Origin: Patescibacteria group bacterium
Lineage (GTDB): Bacteria > Patescibacteriota > Patescibacteriia > Magasanikbacterales > UBA922
DNA length: 32,353 nucleotides
Direction of reading: 5' to 3'
Assembly: GCA_018823045.1 (NCBI GenBank)
Contig: JAHJIX010000017.1
Coordinates: 116,300 to 148,652, forward strand
Part shown: one piece after another, positions 23,744 to 31,415 of the stretch
Layout of the letters: each line of letters starts with the position of its first letter
How positions within the stretch are numbered: position 1 is the stretch's first letter
Notes under the pieces: generated by a model
The model's input: the letters and a program-made list of their open reading frames with translations, nothing else
Database searches by the model: none
What the model was told of the DNA's origin: nothing
Translations under genes and position numbers: made by a program

Positions 23744-25312
23744 ATGAAATTTATTTCCTGTCTAATACTATTTTTTCTATTTATTCCGCAAGTTGCTTTT
23801 GCAAAATTAACCACAAATGAAATACAAGACTTAATTCAAGAACCTCAACCAAAAATAAACATCCCAGGGCTTACTTTTTCTGAACCAAAAGTGATAGAAG
23901 AAGGAAATACCACCTATCTGAGCCTCCCCTATCTAAGTGAATACATTGCACAAATGTATAAATTTTCCGTGATTGCCGCTGGTATTATTGCGGTTATTAT
24001 GATTATTGTTGGTGGTTTTCAAATTACCATGTCAGGAGGAAATTCAGAAGCACAAAGCTCTGCAAAAAAACGCATTACTGGAGCACTTGTCGGTTTAGTA
24101 CTTGCAGCCGGTTCATATACTATTTTGTATACTATTAATCCAGAGTTAGTTTCATTGAACAATTTACGAGTGCAGTATGTAGAAAAAGAAAATTTAGCAG
24201 ATTTTATCAGAGATTTTGGTTTTAGTGGGACAGCATTAGGTGAGGCATCACTCGGAACTTGTTCTGATTCATATTCTATACCCACGGCACCTACAGTATC
24301 AAATGGAGGTCAACAATTTACTCACATAGGTGTTGTTTGGAACTACAAAAAAGGAAAAGATGTTATTTTTAATAATCTTGATACCCTTGATATTGTTGAT
24401 ATTTTTGGCACTGAATTTAGACAAGGTAAAATCACAAAAGGAAATTATATTAATAACAGTAATGTTGCTGCATATATAAAAGAATTACGTGCAAAAAAAT
24501 CCGATATAAAAATTATTACAGGAATACATAGTATTGGTGATAAATCCGATATTAATAAACTAATACTAAAACAAAATACACACTACCCAGCATTTTTAAA
24601 ATATACAACAGATGTTATAAGAGCACATAATTTAGACGGAATAAGTATTGATCTTGAATTTCCAAGTGCGACACACCAACCAAAAGTAAACAAAGTACAA
24701 GTCACAGCATTCTATGCAGATTTAAGAAAAGATTTAGAAAAAAGCTTAAATAAAAAAATTATTATTAATGTGTACCTATTACCAAGTCCACGCTATCCAT
24801 TTGATTTAAATGCATTATCAAAAGAAGTTGATTATATTAGTGCGATGACATATGGTGTCTATAAAACAGAGGGGACACCTAAAAATACAGGACCATATGT
24901 ATTTGCTTTCCCTGGGAAACCATTTACTGAAAAATATTCTGTCCAAGCATTTACTAATTATATGAAATCTCAAATTGATGATGACAAAAAAATTATTATT
25001 GCACTCGGTGCATGGCCAGCAAGTCAATTTAATGGAACTTCCAGCAATGAACCGGGGGCTCTTTATACTAGTGGCCGTTACAATCGTCCTGAATATATGA
25101 GAAAGCAACTAGTTAATAAACCATATTGTTTACACGAATCTGGTGCAAAATATGTACAATCCGGAACAACACAATACTGGTTTGAAGACTATGAAACATA
25201 TTCAATTAAATTTAACTGGCTTAAAAAACAACAAATAGGTGGTATATTTGAATGGTCAACAAATTTAATGTCAGATCCACAATATTGGGCAGCGATACGA
25301 TCAAATTTATAA
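23744..25312 (+). CDS. T4SS-pilin module fused to a GH18-type glycosidase domain
   Basis: 522 aa. A signal peptide (ending VAFAKL) leads to two membrane helices (about 74-92 and 108-127) with GGFQITMSGGNSEAQSSAKK between them and TINPELV after, the full T4SS-pilin-type module. From about residue 190 the protein resembles family 18 glycosidases: the catalytic signature DGxxxDxE appears as NLDGISIDLEFP (about 299-310, Glu as acid), the later strand motif as YISAMTYGVY, and the final strand as GGIFEWSTNL. GH18 members cleave chitin or peptidoglycan-like beta-1,4 sugars; some are binding-only. The catalytic Glu and the upstream Asp are both kept. Just 2 nt from the thioredoxin gene. Activity is inferred. 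Confidence 0.85.
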   Translation: MKFISCLILFFLFIPQVAFAKLTTNEIQDLIQEPQPKINIPGLTFSEPKVIEEGNTTYLSLPYLSEYIAQMYKFSVIAAGIIAVIMIIVGGFQITMSGGNSEAQSSAKKRITGALVGLVLAAGSYTILYTINPELVSLNNLRVQYVEKENLADFIRDFGFSGTALGEASLGTCSDSYSIPTAPTVSNGGQQFTHIGVVWNYKKGKDVIFNNLDTLDIVDIFGTEFRQGKITKGNYINNSNVAAYIKELRAKKSDIKIITGIHSIGDKSDINKLILKQNTHYPAFLKYTTDVIRAHNLDGISIDLEFPSATHQPKVNKVQVTAFYADLRKDLEKSLNKKIIINVYLLPSPRYPFDLNALSKEVDYISAMTYGVYKTEGTPKNTGPYVFAFPGKPFTEKYSVQAFTNYMKSQIDDDKKIIIALGAWPASQFNGTSSNEPGALYTSGRYNRPEYMRKQLVNKPYCLHESGAKYVQSGTTQYWFEDYETYSIKFNWLKKQQIGGIFEWSTNLMSDPQYWAAIRSNL

Positions 25313-25321
25313 TATATATAC

Positions 25322-26641
25322 ATGAAAAAACCACAAACAATATTCCTCTGTGCGCACTGTGATAGTCAATATACCAAATGGGTTGGTCGCTGTCTTGAAT
25401 GTGGAAAATGGGGTACGGTTAATGAAAAAACAACATCAAAAGAAGAACTGCAAAAAAAATCTGCACCAACTATTGAAGCCACAACAATATCTATTACAGA
25501 TATTCCGCAAGCATCGATGAAACGTATTTCTTCTGAAATTGGTGAACTTGACCGTGTACTTGGTGGTGGTGTGGTCCCAGGAAGCTTTATTTTGCTTGGT
25601 GGAGAACCAGGTATTGGTAAGTCAACTCTCTCTCTACAAATGGCCATGATGATTGACCACACACTCTATGTATCTGGTGAAGAATCTGTTGGGCAACTCT
25701 TACTACGTGCCAATAGACTTAAAGAAAAAAATGATACGCTTATTCTCTCAAATGACACAACCATTGAGCATATTACTGCAACAATTAAAGCAAAAAAGCC
25801 AGCAGTAGCTGTTGTAGATTCTATTCAAACTATTTTTTCTCTCGATACAGAAGGAGCAGCAGGATCAATGGGGCAAGTGCGTGTATGCGCCACAAAACTC
25901 CTTTCTTGTGCAAAAGAAAGTGGGACCACTATTATTCTTATTGGTCACGTAACCAAAGATGGTAATGTAGCAGGCCCCCGAACACTAGAACATTTAGTTG
26001 ATACGGTTCTCTATCTCGAAGGTGATCGCTACCACAATTTACGCATGCTGCGTACGGTTAAAAATAGATTTGGCTCTACTGATGAGATTGGTATGTTTGA
26101 TATGAAAGAATCTGGATTACATGAAGTGCCGAACCCATCAGAATTACTTTTAGCTGAACGCGGAAATAGTATTGCTGGATCAATTGTTACTTGCTTAATG
26201 GAAGGAACACGTCCACTTTTGGTAGAAGTACAAGCATTGGTTAATAAAACAAGTTTTGGTTTCCCAGTGCGCAAAGCAAGTGGCTTTGACCTTAATCGCT
26301 TGCATGTACTCATTGCAGTACTTGAAAGACGAGCAGGTGTGCCACTCGGGCAATATGATGTACATATTAATATTGTAGGTGGTGTCAAAGCACGTGAACC
26401 CTCTGTTGACTTAGCCATTTGCTTAGCCATTGTCAGTGCATTTAAAGATCACCCTATGGGACAAGACTGTGTCGCCTTTGGAGAAGTTGGTCTTGGTGGT
26501 GAAGTCAGATCAGTTCAATTTGCAGAAAAACGTATAAAAGAAGCTAAACATTTTGGTATGAAAAAAGTCATGACCAAAACAAATACAACAGTAGCAGATA
26601 TTGAAATTATTACTGGAAATAATATCCGGGCATTTTTATAA
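25322..26641 (+). CDS. radA: DNA repair protein RadA (Sms)
   Basis: 439 aa. RadA is a hexameric RecA-like ATPase that promotes branch migration in recombination. It has the N-terminal zinc finger CAHC...CLEC (Cys 10, 13, 24, 27), Walker A GGEPGIGKSTLS (near 94), the RadA-specific KNRFGS motif (near 246), and a C-terminal Lon-protease-like domain (about 280-439) with GGVKAREPSVDLAICLAI, lacking the protease serine. Normal length. Last gene of the operon started by clpC; in Bacillus the ctsR operon also holds clpC and radA. The inverted repeat and terminator that follow close it. Confidence 0.96.
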   Translation: MKKPQTIFLCAHCDSQYTKWVGRCLECGKWGTVNEKTTSKEELQKKSAPTIEATTISITDIPQASMKRISSEIGELDRVLGGGVVPGSFILLGGEPGIGKSTLSLQMAMMIDHTLYVSGEESVGQLLLRANRLKEKNDTLILSNDTTIEHITATIKAKKPAVAVVDSIQTIFSLDTEGAAGSMGQVRVCATKLLSCAKESGTTIILIGHVTKDGNVAGPRTLEHLVDTVLYLEGDRYHNLRMLRTVKNRFGSTDEIGMFDMKESGLHEVPNPSELLLAERGNSIAGSIVTCLMEGTRPLLVEVQALVNKTSFGFPVRKASGFDLNRLHVLIAVLERRAGVPLGQYDVHINIVGGVKAREPSVDLAICLAIVSAFKDHPMGQDCVAFGEVGLGGEVRSVQFAEKRIKEAKHFGMKKVMTKTNTTVADIEIITGNNIRAFL

Positions 26642-26650
26642 AAACATGAA

Positions 26651-26749
26651 AGAACCACGTCATTGCGAGGAGGTACGACGAAGCAATCCCATTGTTTAGT
26701 GCATTGAAGTATGGGATTGCTTCGCTATCGCTCGCAATGACGTGATTCT
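26651..26749. repeat. Inverted repeat of the CGTCATTGCGAGG family
   Basis: AGAACCACGTCATTGCGAG...GAAGCAATCCCA on the left is answered by TGGGATTGCTTC...CTCGCAATGACGTGATTCT on the right; arms of about 40 bp, near-perfect, loop of about 20 bp. This is a dispersed palindromic repeat type seen in many bacteria. It lies 9 nt past the radA stop and could add to termination or 3'-end protection. Confidence 0.85.
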
Positions 26750-26781
26750 TTATAATACACACTACTTTATTTACAGAAAGC

Positions 26782-26815
26782 AAAAGACATACGTAGTAAT
26801 ACGTATGTCTTTTTT
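26782..26815 (+). terminator. Strong terminator after radA (bidirectional)
   Basis: AAAAGACATACGTA-GTAA-TACGTATGTCTTTT, 14-bp perfect stem, then T6 on the plus strand. On the minus strand it is followed only by TTTTGC, so it would end the structured RNA from the other side less strongly. Confidence 0.9.
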
Positions 26816-26816
26816 A

Positions 26817-27171
26817 TATATGTTGGACGATAAATAGAGTAAAACTCTATTACTGTATCCAAGAAGGTGAGCCTCTGGGAAAAAACGAGCCGGAGCCGGT
26901 TTAGGCCGGGGGTTCACCTTCATGCTTGTCGTGGATACAGAGATGTATATAATTGAAATCACGGTAATATGATTAAACTATACACATCTGTATATCCTCG
27001 TCTTGCCACGTGTTTTTTTACGTGGTCGTCTACTACAGAGAGATACATATTAGATTGCATGCATTTATAATACTCTACTATGTACTGTCTCTATATTCTG
27101 AACGCTTTTCCATCTAATTATGAGGATATCTACTGTGATTACTTTTCTTTCCAGTGTGCTTCAGAACACGA
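26817..27171 (-). ncRNA. Candidate structured RNA, about 360 nt, family unassigned
   Basis: There is no convincing ORF, but the stretch has a perfect consensus promoter on the minus strand and a terminator at the far end. Visible pairings on the RNA: AUAUCCUC/GAGGAUAU enclosing CCACGU/ACGUGG (loop A7C) and an UACAUA/UAUGUA stem; then a 3' domain with CUGUAUCCA/UGGAUACAG (9 bp, perfect) enclosing GAAGGUGA/UCACCUUC and a GC-rich core (CCCCCGGCCUAAACCGGC). A hairpin AAUAGAG/CUCUAUU follows. UCUCUGUAUCC can also pair upstream with GGAUAUACAGA, so two mutually exclusive folds exist. The length suits RNase P RNA or tmRNA, but I find neither the RNase P conserved regions (GAGGAAAGUC) nor a tmRNA T arm/CCA end. 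Confidence 0.55.
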
Positions 27172-27177
27172 CTCCGA

Positions 27178-27206
27178 ATTATATCACACAAAACACATCT
27201 TGTCAA
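27178..27206 (-). promoter_or_regulatory. Perfect consensus promoter of the structured RNA
   Basis: Minus strand TTGACA (27206-27201), 17 bp, TATAAT (27183-27178), both boxes perfect; the strongest promoter in the window. It reads away from the CofE-like gene, into a region without an ORF. Confidence 0.9.
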
Positions 27207-27253
27207 TAGATGTGTGTGGATAAATGATTTTTTCTCCTTATTTAAGCTATTTT

Positions 27254-27949
27254 TTACATTTGCAAACGCACAACACACAGTGGTGTTTGCTCACTACTTT
27301 GCCCTAAAGGGTTATCTTTAAATATAGCAGCTAATTCTTCTTTATTTGCCTGATTATTTGATACACCTAAGATATCTACCCCTAAATCATTGGCGTCTAT
27401 AATGACAATTTCATTCCCTATTTCTTTTTGAATACTTTTTGCGACTTTATGAGGAAACTTTGGCGCTAAAGTTGCATTTTTATTATATGGTGGAAGCGTA
27501 TAATCACAGGGCCCATCAATTGCGGCTATTTTTCTCCCTGCAATGCGATAAAACATTCCACGAATACCAAACGGCTTTGTTACTGCAGCAACAAGAGAAG
27601 CAAATAATATTCGAAACATACCCACTTCATCAAGTGCTAACTGCATCGTCCATGGACTCCCCAAACCAATACCATATGGTGATTTATAGACAAAACGAAC
27701 TAAAAATTTTGCTAATTTTGATGGCACAATATCAGCAATAGGAATTGACCTTCCTTGTGTAATAGCAACTACTCGCTCACTCATAAACAACATGTCCCCT
27801 TTTTGTAGATGCTCGACTGCATAGCTTTTTACCACATCAACAATATCATCTTTATCTGTAATAACATGTGTTTTTATTGGCCAACGTTCATAGGTTTTTC
27901 CTCCAACAACAATTGTTAATTCTTTATCTACATTTGGAGATAATTTCAT
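27254..27949 (-). CDS. CofE-like (F420-0:L-glutamate ligase family) protein
   Basis: 231 aa. The family adds glutamate to the phospholactate-bearing deazaflavin F420-0 in F420 makers, but CPR genomes often carry a distant member without other F420 genes. Here WPIKTHVITDKDDIVDVV, GDMLFMSERVVAITQGRSI (the family's SEkvVaiaqGR motif) and the later IVIIDANDLGVDILGVSNN (DaNdlg.dvlGvS) support the assignment. The domain is single, like CofE rather than the bifunctional FbiB. No cofactor genes are in view, so the substrate is unknown; another gamma-glutamyl or amide ligation is possible. Last gene of the Hsp20-VanW unit, 9 nt downstream of VanW. Confidence 0.82.
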   Translation of the reverse strand: MKLSPNVDKELTIVVGGKTYERWPIKTHVITDKDDIVDVVKSYAVEHLQKGDMLFMSERVVAITQGRSIPIADIVPSKLAKFLVRFVYKSPYGIGLGSPWTMQLALDEVGMFRILFASLVAAVTKPFGIRGMFYRIAGRKIAAIDGPCDYTLPPYNKNATLAPKFPHKVAKSIQKEIGNEIVIIDANDLGVDILGVSNNQANKEELAAIFKDNPLGQSSEQTPLCVVRLQM

Positions 27950-27958
27950 ATAAATTTA

Positions 27959-29917
27959 TTATTCAACAATAAGTGCGACTCCTTCATCTTCTGGAATAAC
28001 TTCTCCCTCAATAGGAGGCTCTGCAACACCCTCTTCAGGAATAACTTTTGCTTCTACACCCACGAGACAAGTCTCAGGAACTGCACGATACAAACTCTCA
28101 AATAGTGTTTCTTCTTTTTCTCCTGAAGGTAAAATACGACTATAGGTAAATGATGCTTCAGCTCCAGTGTATGCATGCTGACATTTCGTTTCTCCAGGAG
28201 GTAAATCTGTTGTTTCTCTATAAATTGTTGGGCCAGCCGGAATCCAACGATGAAGTGTTGGAGGTTCATACCATCCTTTTCTTCCATCATTTGTCCCCCA
28301 TGCAGTCAAAATCAAACGAGAAGTTGAGGCATCCATTTGTGCTTGAATCAACACATGGTTTCCTGTATCATTTTTAAAACGAAAATCTGGTAATGGATCA
28401 TAAATCGTTGCATCAGTCCCCGGCAAACCATTCGTTAGATCATTATAATAGCTCACCATAAGTCCATGTGGACGACGCATCGTAATTTCAAGCCCACTAT
28501 TCATCGCCATACGAAAAAGGGTTGTACTCATTTGACAAAGTCCTCCACCAATTTCAGCCTTCACTTCATCACCTTTAATAACTAACTCCGGTAGATATCC
28601 TCCAGCAATTGTATATGGTTTCGTATAGGCTACTGTTGAAAATTCTTCTCCTGGTGCCAATAAAATTCCATTAATCTTTCTGACGGCATTGGCAATATTA
28701 TTAATACGATTTGCAGGACTACCACGATAAATAGAAACACCCACTCCAAGTACTTCAGAAATTCCTCGATCATTTAATTCTCGCATTTTTACCAGTGGTT
28801 CTTCTTGTGTCGTTTGCAAATTAACGGTAGAAACAATTCCCTCTTCATGCCATGATCGTTGTAAAAATGTATATAATACATCTTCTGCTGTTTTTTCTAC
28901 ATTAACAGAAACACCTGGTCGTGATCCCTGAAATGACTCCACCTTTCCACTTTCTGCAACTTCAAATTTTGCATTCTGTGGTAACTTATTTACAGCTGGC
29001 ACAATATTTTCTTCAATATATGCTTGAAGTAATGGCATATCAAAGGTAAACGCAAGACCATTATCTTCAACATGACCAACCAACACCCAAGAAGCAAATA
29101 CTTGTGGCGTGATATCCCACGTACGCTGAATTTCTGTTTGTGGATCAACATAAGCGATAGTCAAATCTCCTTGCTCAATGACAAATGCAAGACGATCTTC
29201 AATTGTTTTTACATCTTCAGCTGTAATGGTTGGCTTCACTTCTTCATACACTAACTCAACACTCGGAATAGACAAACTCCCCCACGCAGCAAGTACATCA
29301 TCAATTACTGCAGCCGGCTTAAAGGTCATGCCTGTTTTCTCTTCACTAATTTCATAATATAATGGTGCTGTACTATGAATCTTTACTGAAGCGTTTTCTT
29401 CTGGTAATTCACTATTTTTTGTCTTTTCTTCAATTAACTCAATTAATTCTGCTCGCTGTACAGTAATATGGTTTAAACGTACACCTGGTTTTTGCATGCG
29501 TGTTTTTATCGCAGCCCAACCTGTTTGCAAATAATTAGATCCTTTTCCAAATAATACTAATCCATCAACATTTTTTGCTAAATCCATTTGTAAATAATCA
29601 ATCGTATAGTTTTCTGACACCTCTTGTACTGGTAAAATAATACTCTTATGCGCATCTTCTACCTGAAAGGTCAATTCAATTCCTGCATCAAGTAATTTTG
29701 TATATTGTTTTTGGAGCACATCGTGCAATTCATCTTTTGTCATGCCACCAATGGGTAAATTATTAATATTTACTCCCGGAAGCACCTGATCGTTTTGTGT
29801 ATACCCATAGACAGACATTCCACCCAATACGAGTAGAATGACAAAAATACTCGAGCCAAGTGCAATGAGTATTCTTTTCCATGAAAATGATATTAAATGT
29901 TCTTGTAAAAAAGACAT
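27959..29917 (-). CDS. VanW-family membrane protein with PG-binding-like domains
   Basis: 652 aa. An N-terminal membrane helix (about 15-37) anchors an outside part. Two similar alpha/beta segments (about 55-170 and 215-345), each opening with PGVNINNLPIGG-like or VKTIEDRL-like patterns, resemble the putative peptidoglycan-binding domain (PG_binding_4) usually paired with VanW. The VanW domain follows, with LAPGEEFSTV, AGGYLPELVIKGDEVKAEIGGG and GLCQMSTTLFRMAMNSGLEI. The C-terminus is acidic and proline-rich. VanW occurs in some vancomycin-resistance clusters, but its biochemical role is unknown; binding or remodelling of cell wall is inferred. It sits 5 nt after the Hsp20 gene. Confidence 0.88.
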   Translation of the reverse strand: MSFLQEHLISFSWKRILIALGSSIFVILLVLGGMSVYGYTQNDQVLPGVNINNLPIGGMTKDELHDVLQKQYTKLLDAGIELTFQVEDAHKSIILPVQEVSENYTIDYLQMDLAKNVDGLVLFGKGSNYLQTGWAAIKTRMQKPGVRLNHITVQRAELIELIEEKTKNSELPEENASVKIHSTAPLYYEISEEKTGMTFKPAAVIDDVLAAWGSLSIPSVELVYEEVKPTITAEDVKTIEDRLAFVIEQGDLTIAYVDPQTEIQRTWDITPQVFASWVLVGHVEDNGLAFTFDMPLLQAYIEENIVPAVNKLPQNAKFEVAESGKVESFQGSRPGVSVNVEKTAEDVLYTFLQRSWHEEGIVSTVNLQTTQEEPLVKMRELNDRGISEVLGVGVSIYRGSPANRINNIANAVRKINGILLAPGEEFSTVAYTKPYTIAGGYLPELVIKGDEVKAEIGGGLCQMSTTLFRMAMNSGLEITMRRPHGLMVSYYNDLTNGLPGTDATIYDPLPDFRFKNDTGNHVLIQAQMDASTSRLILTAWGTNDGRKGWYEPPTLHRWIPAGPTIYRETTDLPPGETKCQHAYTGAEASFTYSRILPSGEKEETLFESLYRAVPETCLVGVEAKVIPEEGVAEPPIEGEVIPEDEGVALIVE

Positions 29918-29922
29918 AAAGC

Positions 29923-30303
29923 TTAATCATCAATAAAAGTAATAGCGATCTTTTTATCGGCTTGTTTTTTTGGAATATAAATAGTCAGCAATCCATTGGT
30001 ATATGCTGCTTTTGCAATATCCCCCTTTACATCAACTGGTAAAATAATCGTTCGAGAAAAATTACCCCAAAAACACTCTGTATGATGATGTGTGCGCAAT
30101 AAGGTATCATCAACTGGAAAAGGACGTTCACCACGTATAGTGAGCAAATCATTGTGAATAGAGACATCAAGAGAATCTTGCTCTACCCCGGCAAGTGGCG
30201 CAATAATTAACAACTCTTCGCCCACATCAAATACATCGACGGAAAGTTGTCCATCATGCTCATGATTTTGCCAATCAAATTGTTCTTCAGAAGTACTATA
30301 CAT
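29923..30303 (-). CDS. Hsp20 small heat-shock protein
   Basis: 126 aa. Alpha-crystallin domain from about residue 18 to 110: VDVFDVGEELLIIAPLAGV, then SIHNDLLTIRGERP, FSRTIILPVDV and AAYTNGLLTIYIPKK, where the terminal IYI supplies the IxI tail that links subunits. The short N-terminal arm (MYSTSEEQFDWQ) is normal for Hsp17-type members. Small heat-shock proteins hold unfolding proteins until ATP chaperones act, which suits the ClpC found elsewhere in the window. First gene of Hsp20-VanW-CofE; the SD-like AAGG is only 3 nt from the ATG. Confidence 0.93.
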   Translation of the reverse strand: MYSTSEEQFDWQNHEHDGQLSVDVFDVGEELLIIAPLAGVEQDSLDVSIHNDLLTIRGERPFPVDDTLLRTHHHTECFWGNFSRTIILPVDVKGDIAKAAYTNGLLTIYIPKKQADKKIAITFIDD

Positions 30304-30311
30304 ATACCTTT

Positions 30312-30339
30312 ATCATATCAAAAAAATAAGGGTTTGTAA
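30312..30339 (-). promoter_or_regulatory. Promoter of Hsp20-VanW-CofE-like
   Basis: Minus strand TTACAA (30339-30334), 16 bp, TATGAT (30317-30312). The -10 ends only 8 nt before the ATG, so transcription would give a nearly leaderless mRNA. No heat-shock operator such as CIRCE is visible. Confidence 0.5.
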
Positions 30340-30352
30340 ATGAAAGAAAAGG

Positions 30353-30400
30353 AATAAAAAAAAGGCCCAGCACTATTGTAATTTTACTCACAATGGTGCT
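30353..30400 (-). terminator. Terminator overlapping the stop codon of the zinc-ribbon gene
   Basis: Minus strand AGCACCATTGT/ACAATAGTGCT (one mismatch) followed by GGGCC and T8. The 5' arm is made by the last codons of the gene (HHCE-stop). Confidence 0.8.
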
Positions 30401-30575
30401 TAAGCCAATACCCTAATTTTCGTGCGTAATCACTACTGCTAAAGCTGTAGAAACAACGCCTACACCACTCATGATCATCATCTGAGACAAAACGTCCTTT
30501 TGACCATGACCAATATAAGGCCGGTTCACCACATTTAGTACATAGTCTCCTTGAACGCTTTCGGCGACGAGCCAT
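30384..30575 (-). CDS. Small zinc-ribbon protein
   Basis: 63 aa. The first ten residues are highly basic (RRRKRSRRL). Two CxxC knuckles, CTKC and CRRC, 23 residues apart, form a zinc ribbon, and tryptophan and tyrosine dominate the rest (YWSWSKGRF, LGYWLKHHC). Size and charge suggest nucleic-acid or ribosome binding. I do not recognise the family. It has its own strong promoter, a good SD (GGAG) and an immediate terminator, so it is an independent gene. Confidence 0.8.
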   Translation of the reverse strand: MARRRKRSRRLCTKCGEPALYWSWSKGRFVSDDDHEWCRRCFYSFSSSDYARKLGYWLKHHCE

Positions 30576-30609
30576 GAGTTCTCCTTTTGTGTTAGGTTAC
30601 TAGGATGTG

Positions 30610-30638
30610 ATCATAAAGGAAAATGTGGAAGTTGTCAA
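30610..30638 (-). promoter_or_regulatory. Promoter of the zinc-ribbon gene
   Basis: Minus strand TTGACA (30638-30633), 17 bp, TATGAT (30615-30610). Confidence 0.85.
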
Positions 30639-30744
30639 GGCATTAAAATAATAATTTCGGTTCAGGTAACCAATTAAATCAATTCATTTATTCTTTCCTT
30701 TGTTTTTTCATGTAACATACTAAAATAAGTTTCTAACACCAGCT

Positions 30745-30775
30745 GGCTCCATAGTCCCTTTAGGGCTGTGGAGCC
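30745..30775 (+). repeat. Left REP palindrome
   Basis: GGCTCCATAGTCCCTTTAGG continuing to GCTGTGGAGCC, an imperfect hairpin; matches the right copy in inverse orientation across all 31 bp. Confidence 0.9.
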
Positions 30776-30786
30776 TTGATGCTTTG

Positions 30787-31329
30787 CTATTCTTTCTTAT
30801 CTAATTCAATGACAGAATGATCATAATTAATCCAATTCTTTGCAGAAGAATATTTCCAATCTTCTGGGTTCTTTACATATCCTTTCTTTACTGGATTCAT
30901 GTAAATATATGTTGTTTTTGTGAGACAAAATGTATCTGAATAGATTAATTCTGGATAATTTTCTCTTTGCCATATTTGATTGGTATATCCTTTTTTTTTA
31001 TTATAGCTATTATTCAATAAATTTAAGATGTAGTTTCTATTATCCTTTTCTAATAATTTCCAGATTTCTCTTGTTGTATGTTTTTTAAAATCACTGATTA
31101 CTTGAGATAAGTTATTTGTTTTAGGAGTGGAAATAATTATATGCACATGATTGGTCATGATGACATATTCATACACTTTTAATCCTTTATTCTTTTTACA
31201 ATAGTTTAAACTATCTATGACAACCTTAAAATATTCCTCTTTTGTAAAAATATCTATCCATTCTATAACGGTCAATGTTATAAAATGGGGCATATTTTGA
31301 CTATTCTCATTTATACGCAATGTTGGCAT
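30787..31329 (-). CDS. rayT: REP-associated tyrosine transposase (RAYT, Y1_Tnp)
   Basis: 180 aa. Single-strand DNA nuclease of the IS200/IS605 type. The HUH motif is MTNHVHIII (His61 and His63, hydrophobic between). Further family marks are ISDFKKHTTREIW, IWQRENYPELIYSD (position of the catalytic Tyr in this subfamily) and YIYMNPVKKGYVKNPEDWKYSS, the well-kept C-terminal block of RAYTs. Strong SD (GGAGG) 9 nt before the ATG. Length normal, no frameshift, so probably active. It lies between inverted REPs, which it would cut and join. Confidence 0.94.
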   Translation of the reverse strand: MPTLRINENSQNMPHFITLTVIEWIDIFTKEEYFKVVIDSLNYCKKNKGLKVYEYVIMTNHVHIIISTPKTNNLSQVISDFKKHTTREIWKLLEKDNRNYILNLLNNSYNKKKGYTNQIWQRENYPELIYSDTFCLTKTTYIYMNPVKKGYVKNPEDWKYSSAKNWINYDHSVIELDKKE

Positions 31330-31384
31330 ATATATTTCCCCTCCTTTTTTTATTTATGATTTTTTGATTTGGATTAAGCACTCT

Positions 31385-31415
31385 GGCTCCACAGCCCTAA
31401 AGGGACTATGGAGCC
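31385..31415 (-). repeat. Right REP palindrome
   Basis: Exact inverse complement of the left REP over 31 bp, flanked outside by CCGGCTGGT which answers ACCAGCTGG at the left. Confidence 0.9.

Noticed and set aside
26927-26952. Plus-strand promoter TTGTCG-16-TATAAT
   Set aside because: It has a good -10 but weak -35, lies inside the structured RNA stem, and leads into no gene.
26771-26962. 63-aa minus-strand ORF (MISIIYISVSTTSM...) with internal Met giving a PxPxP-like peptide
   Set aside because: It spans paired RNA stems and the terminator, has no SD, and its reading frame simply crosses the structured RNA; better explained as non-coding.
26817-27171. RNase P RNA or tmRNA as identity of the structured RNA
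   Set aside because: UCCACGACA resembles part of RNase P near P4/P1, but GAGGAAAGUC and the other conserved regions are missing; no tmRNA T arm, CCA end or tag frame was found.
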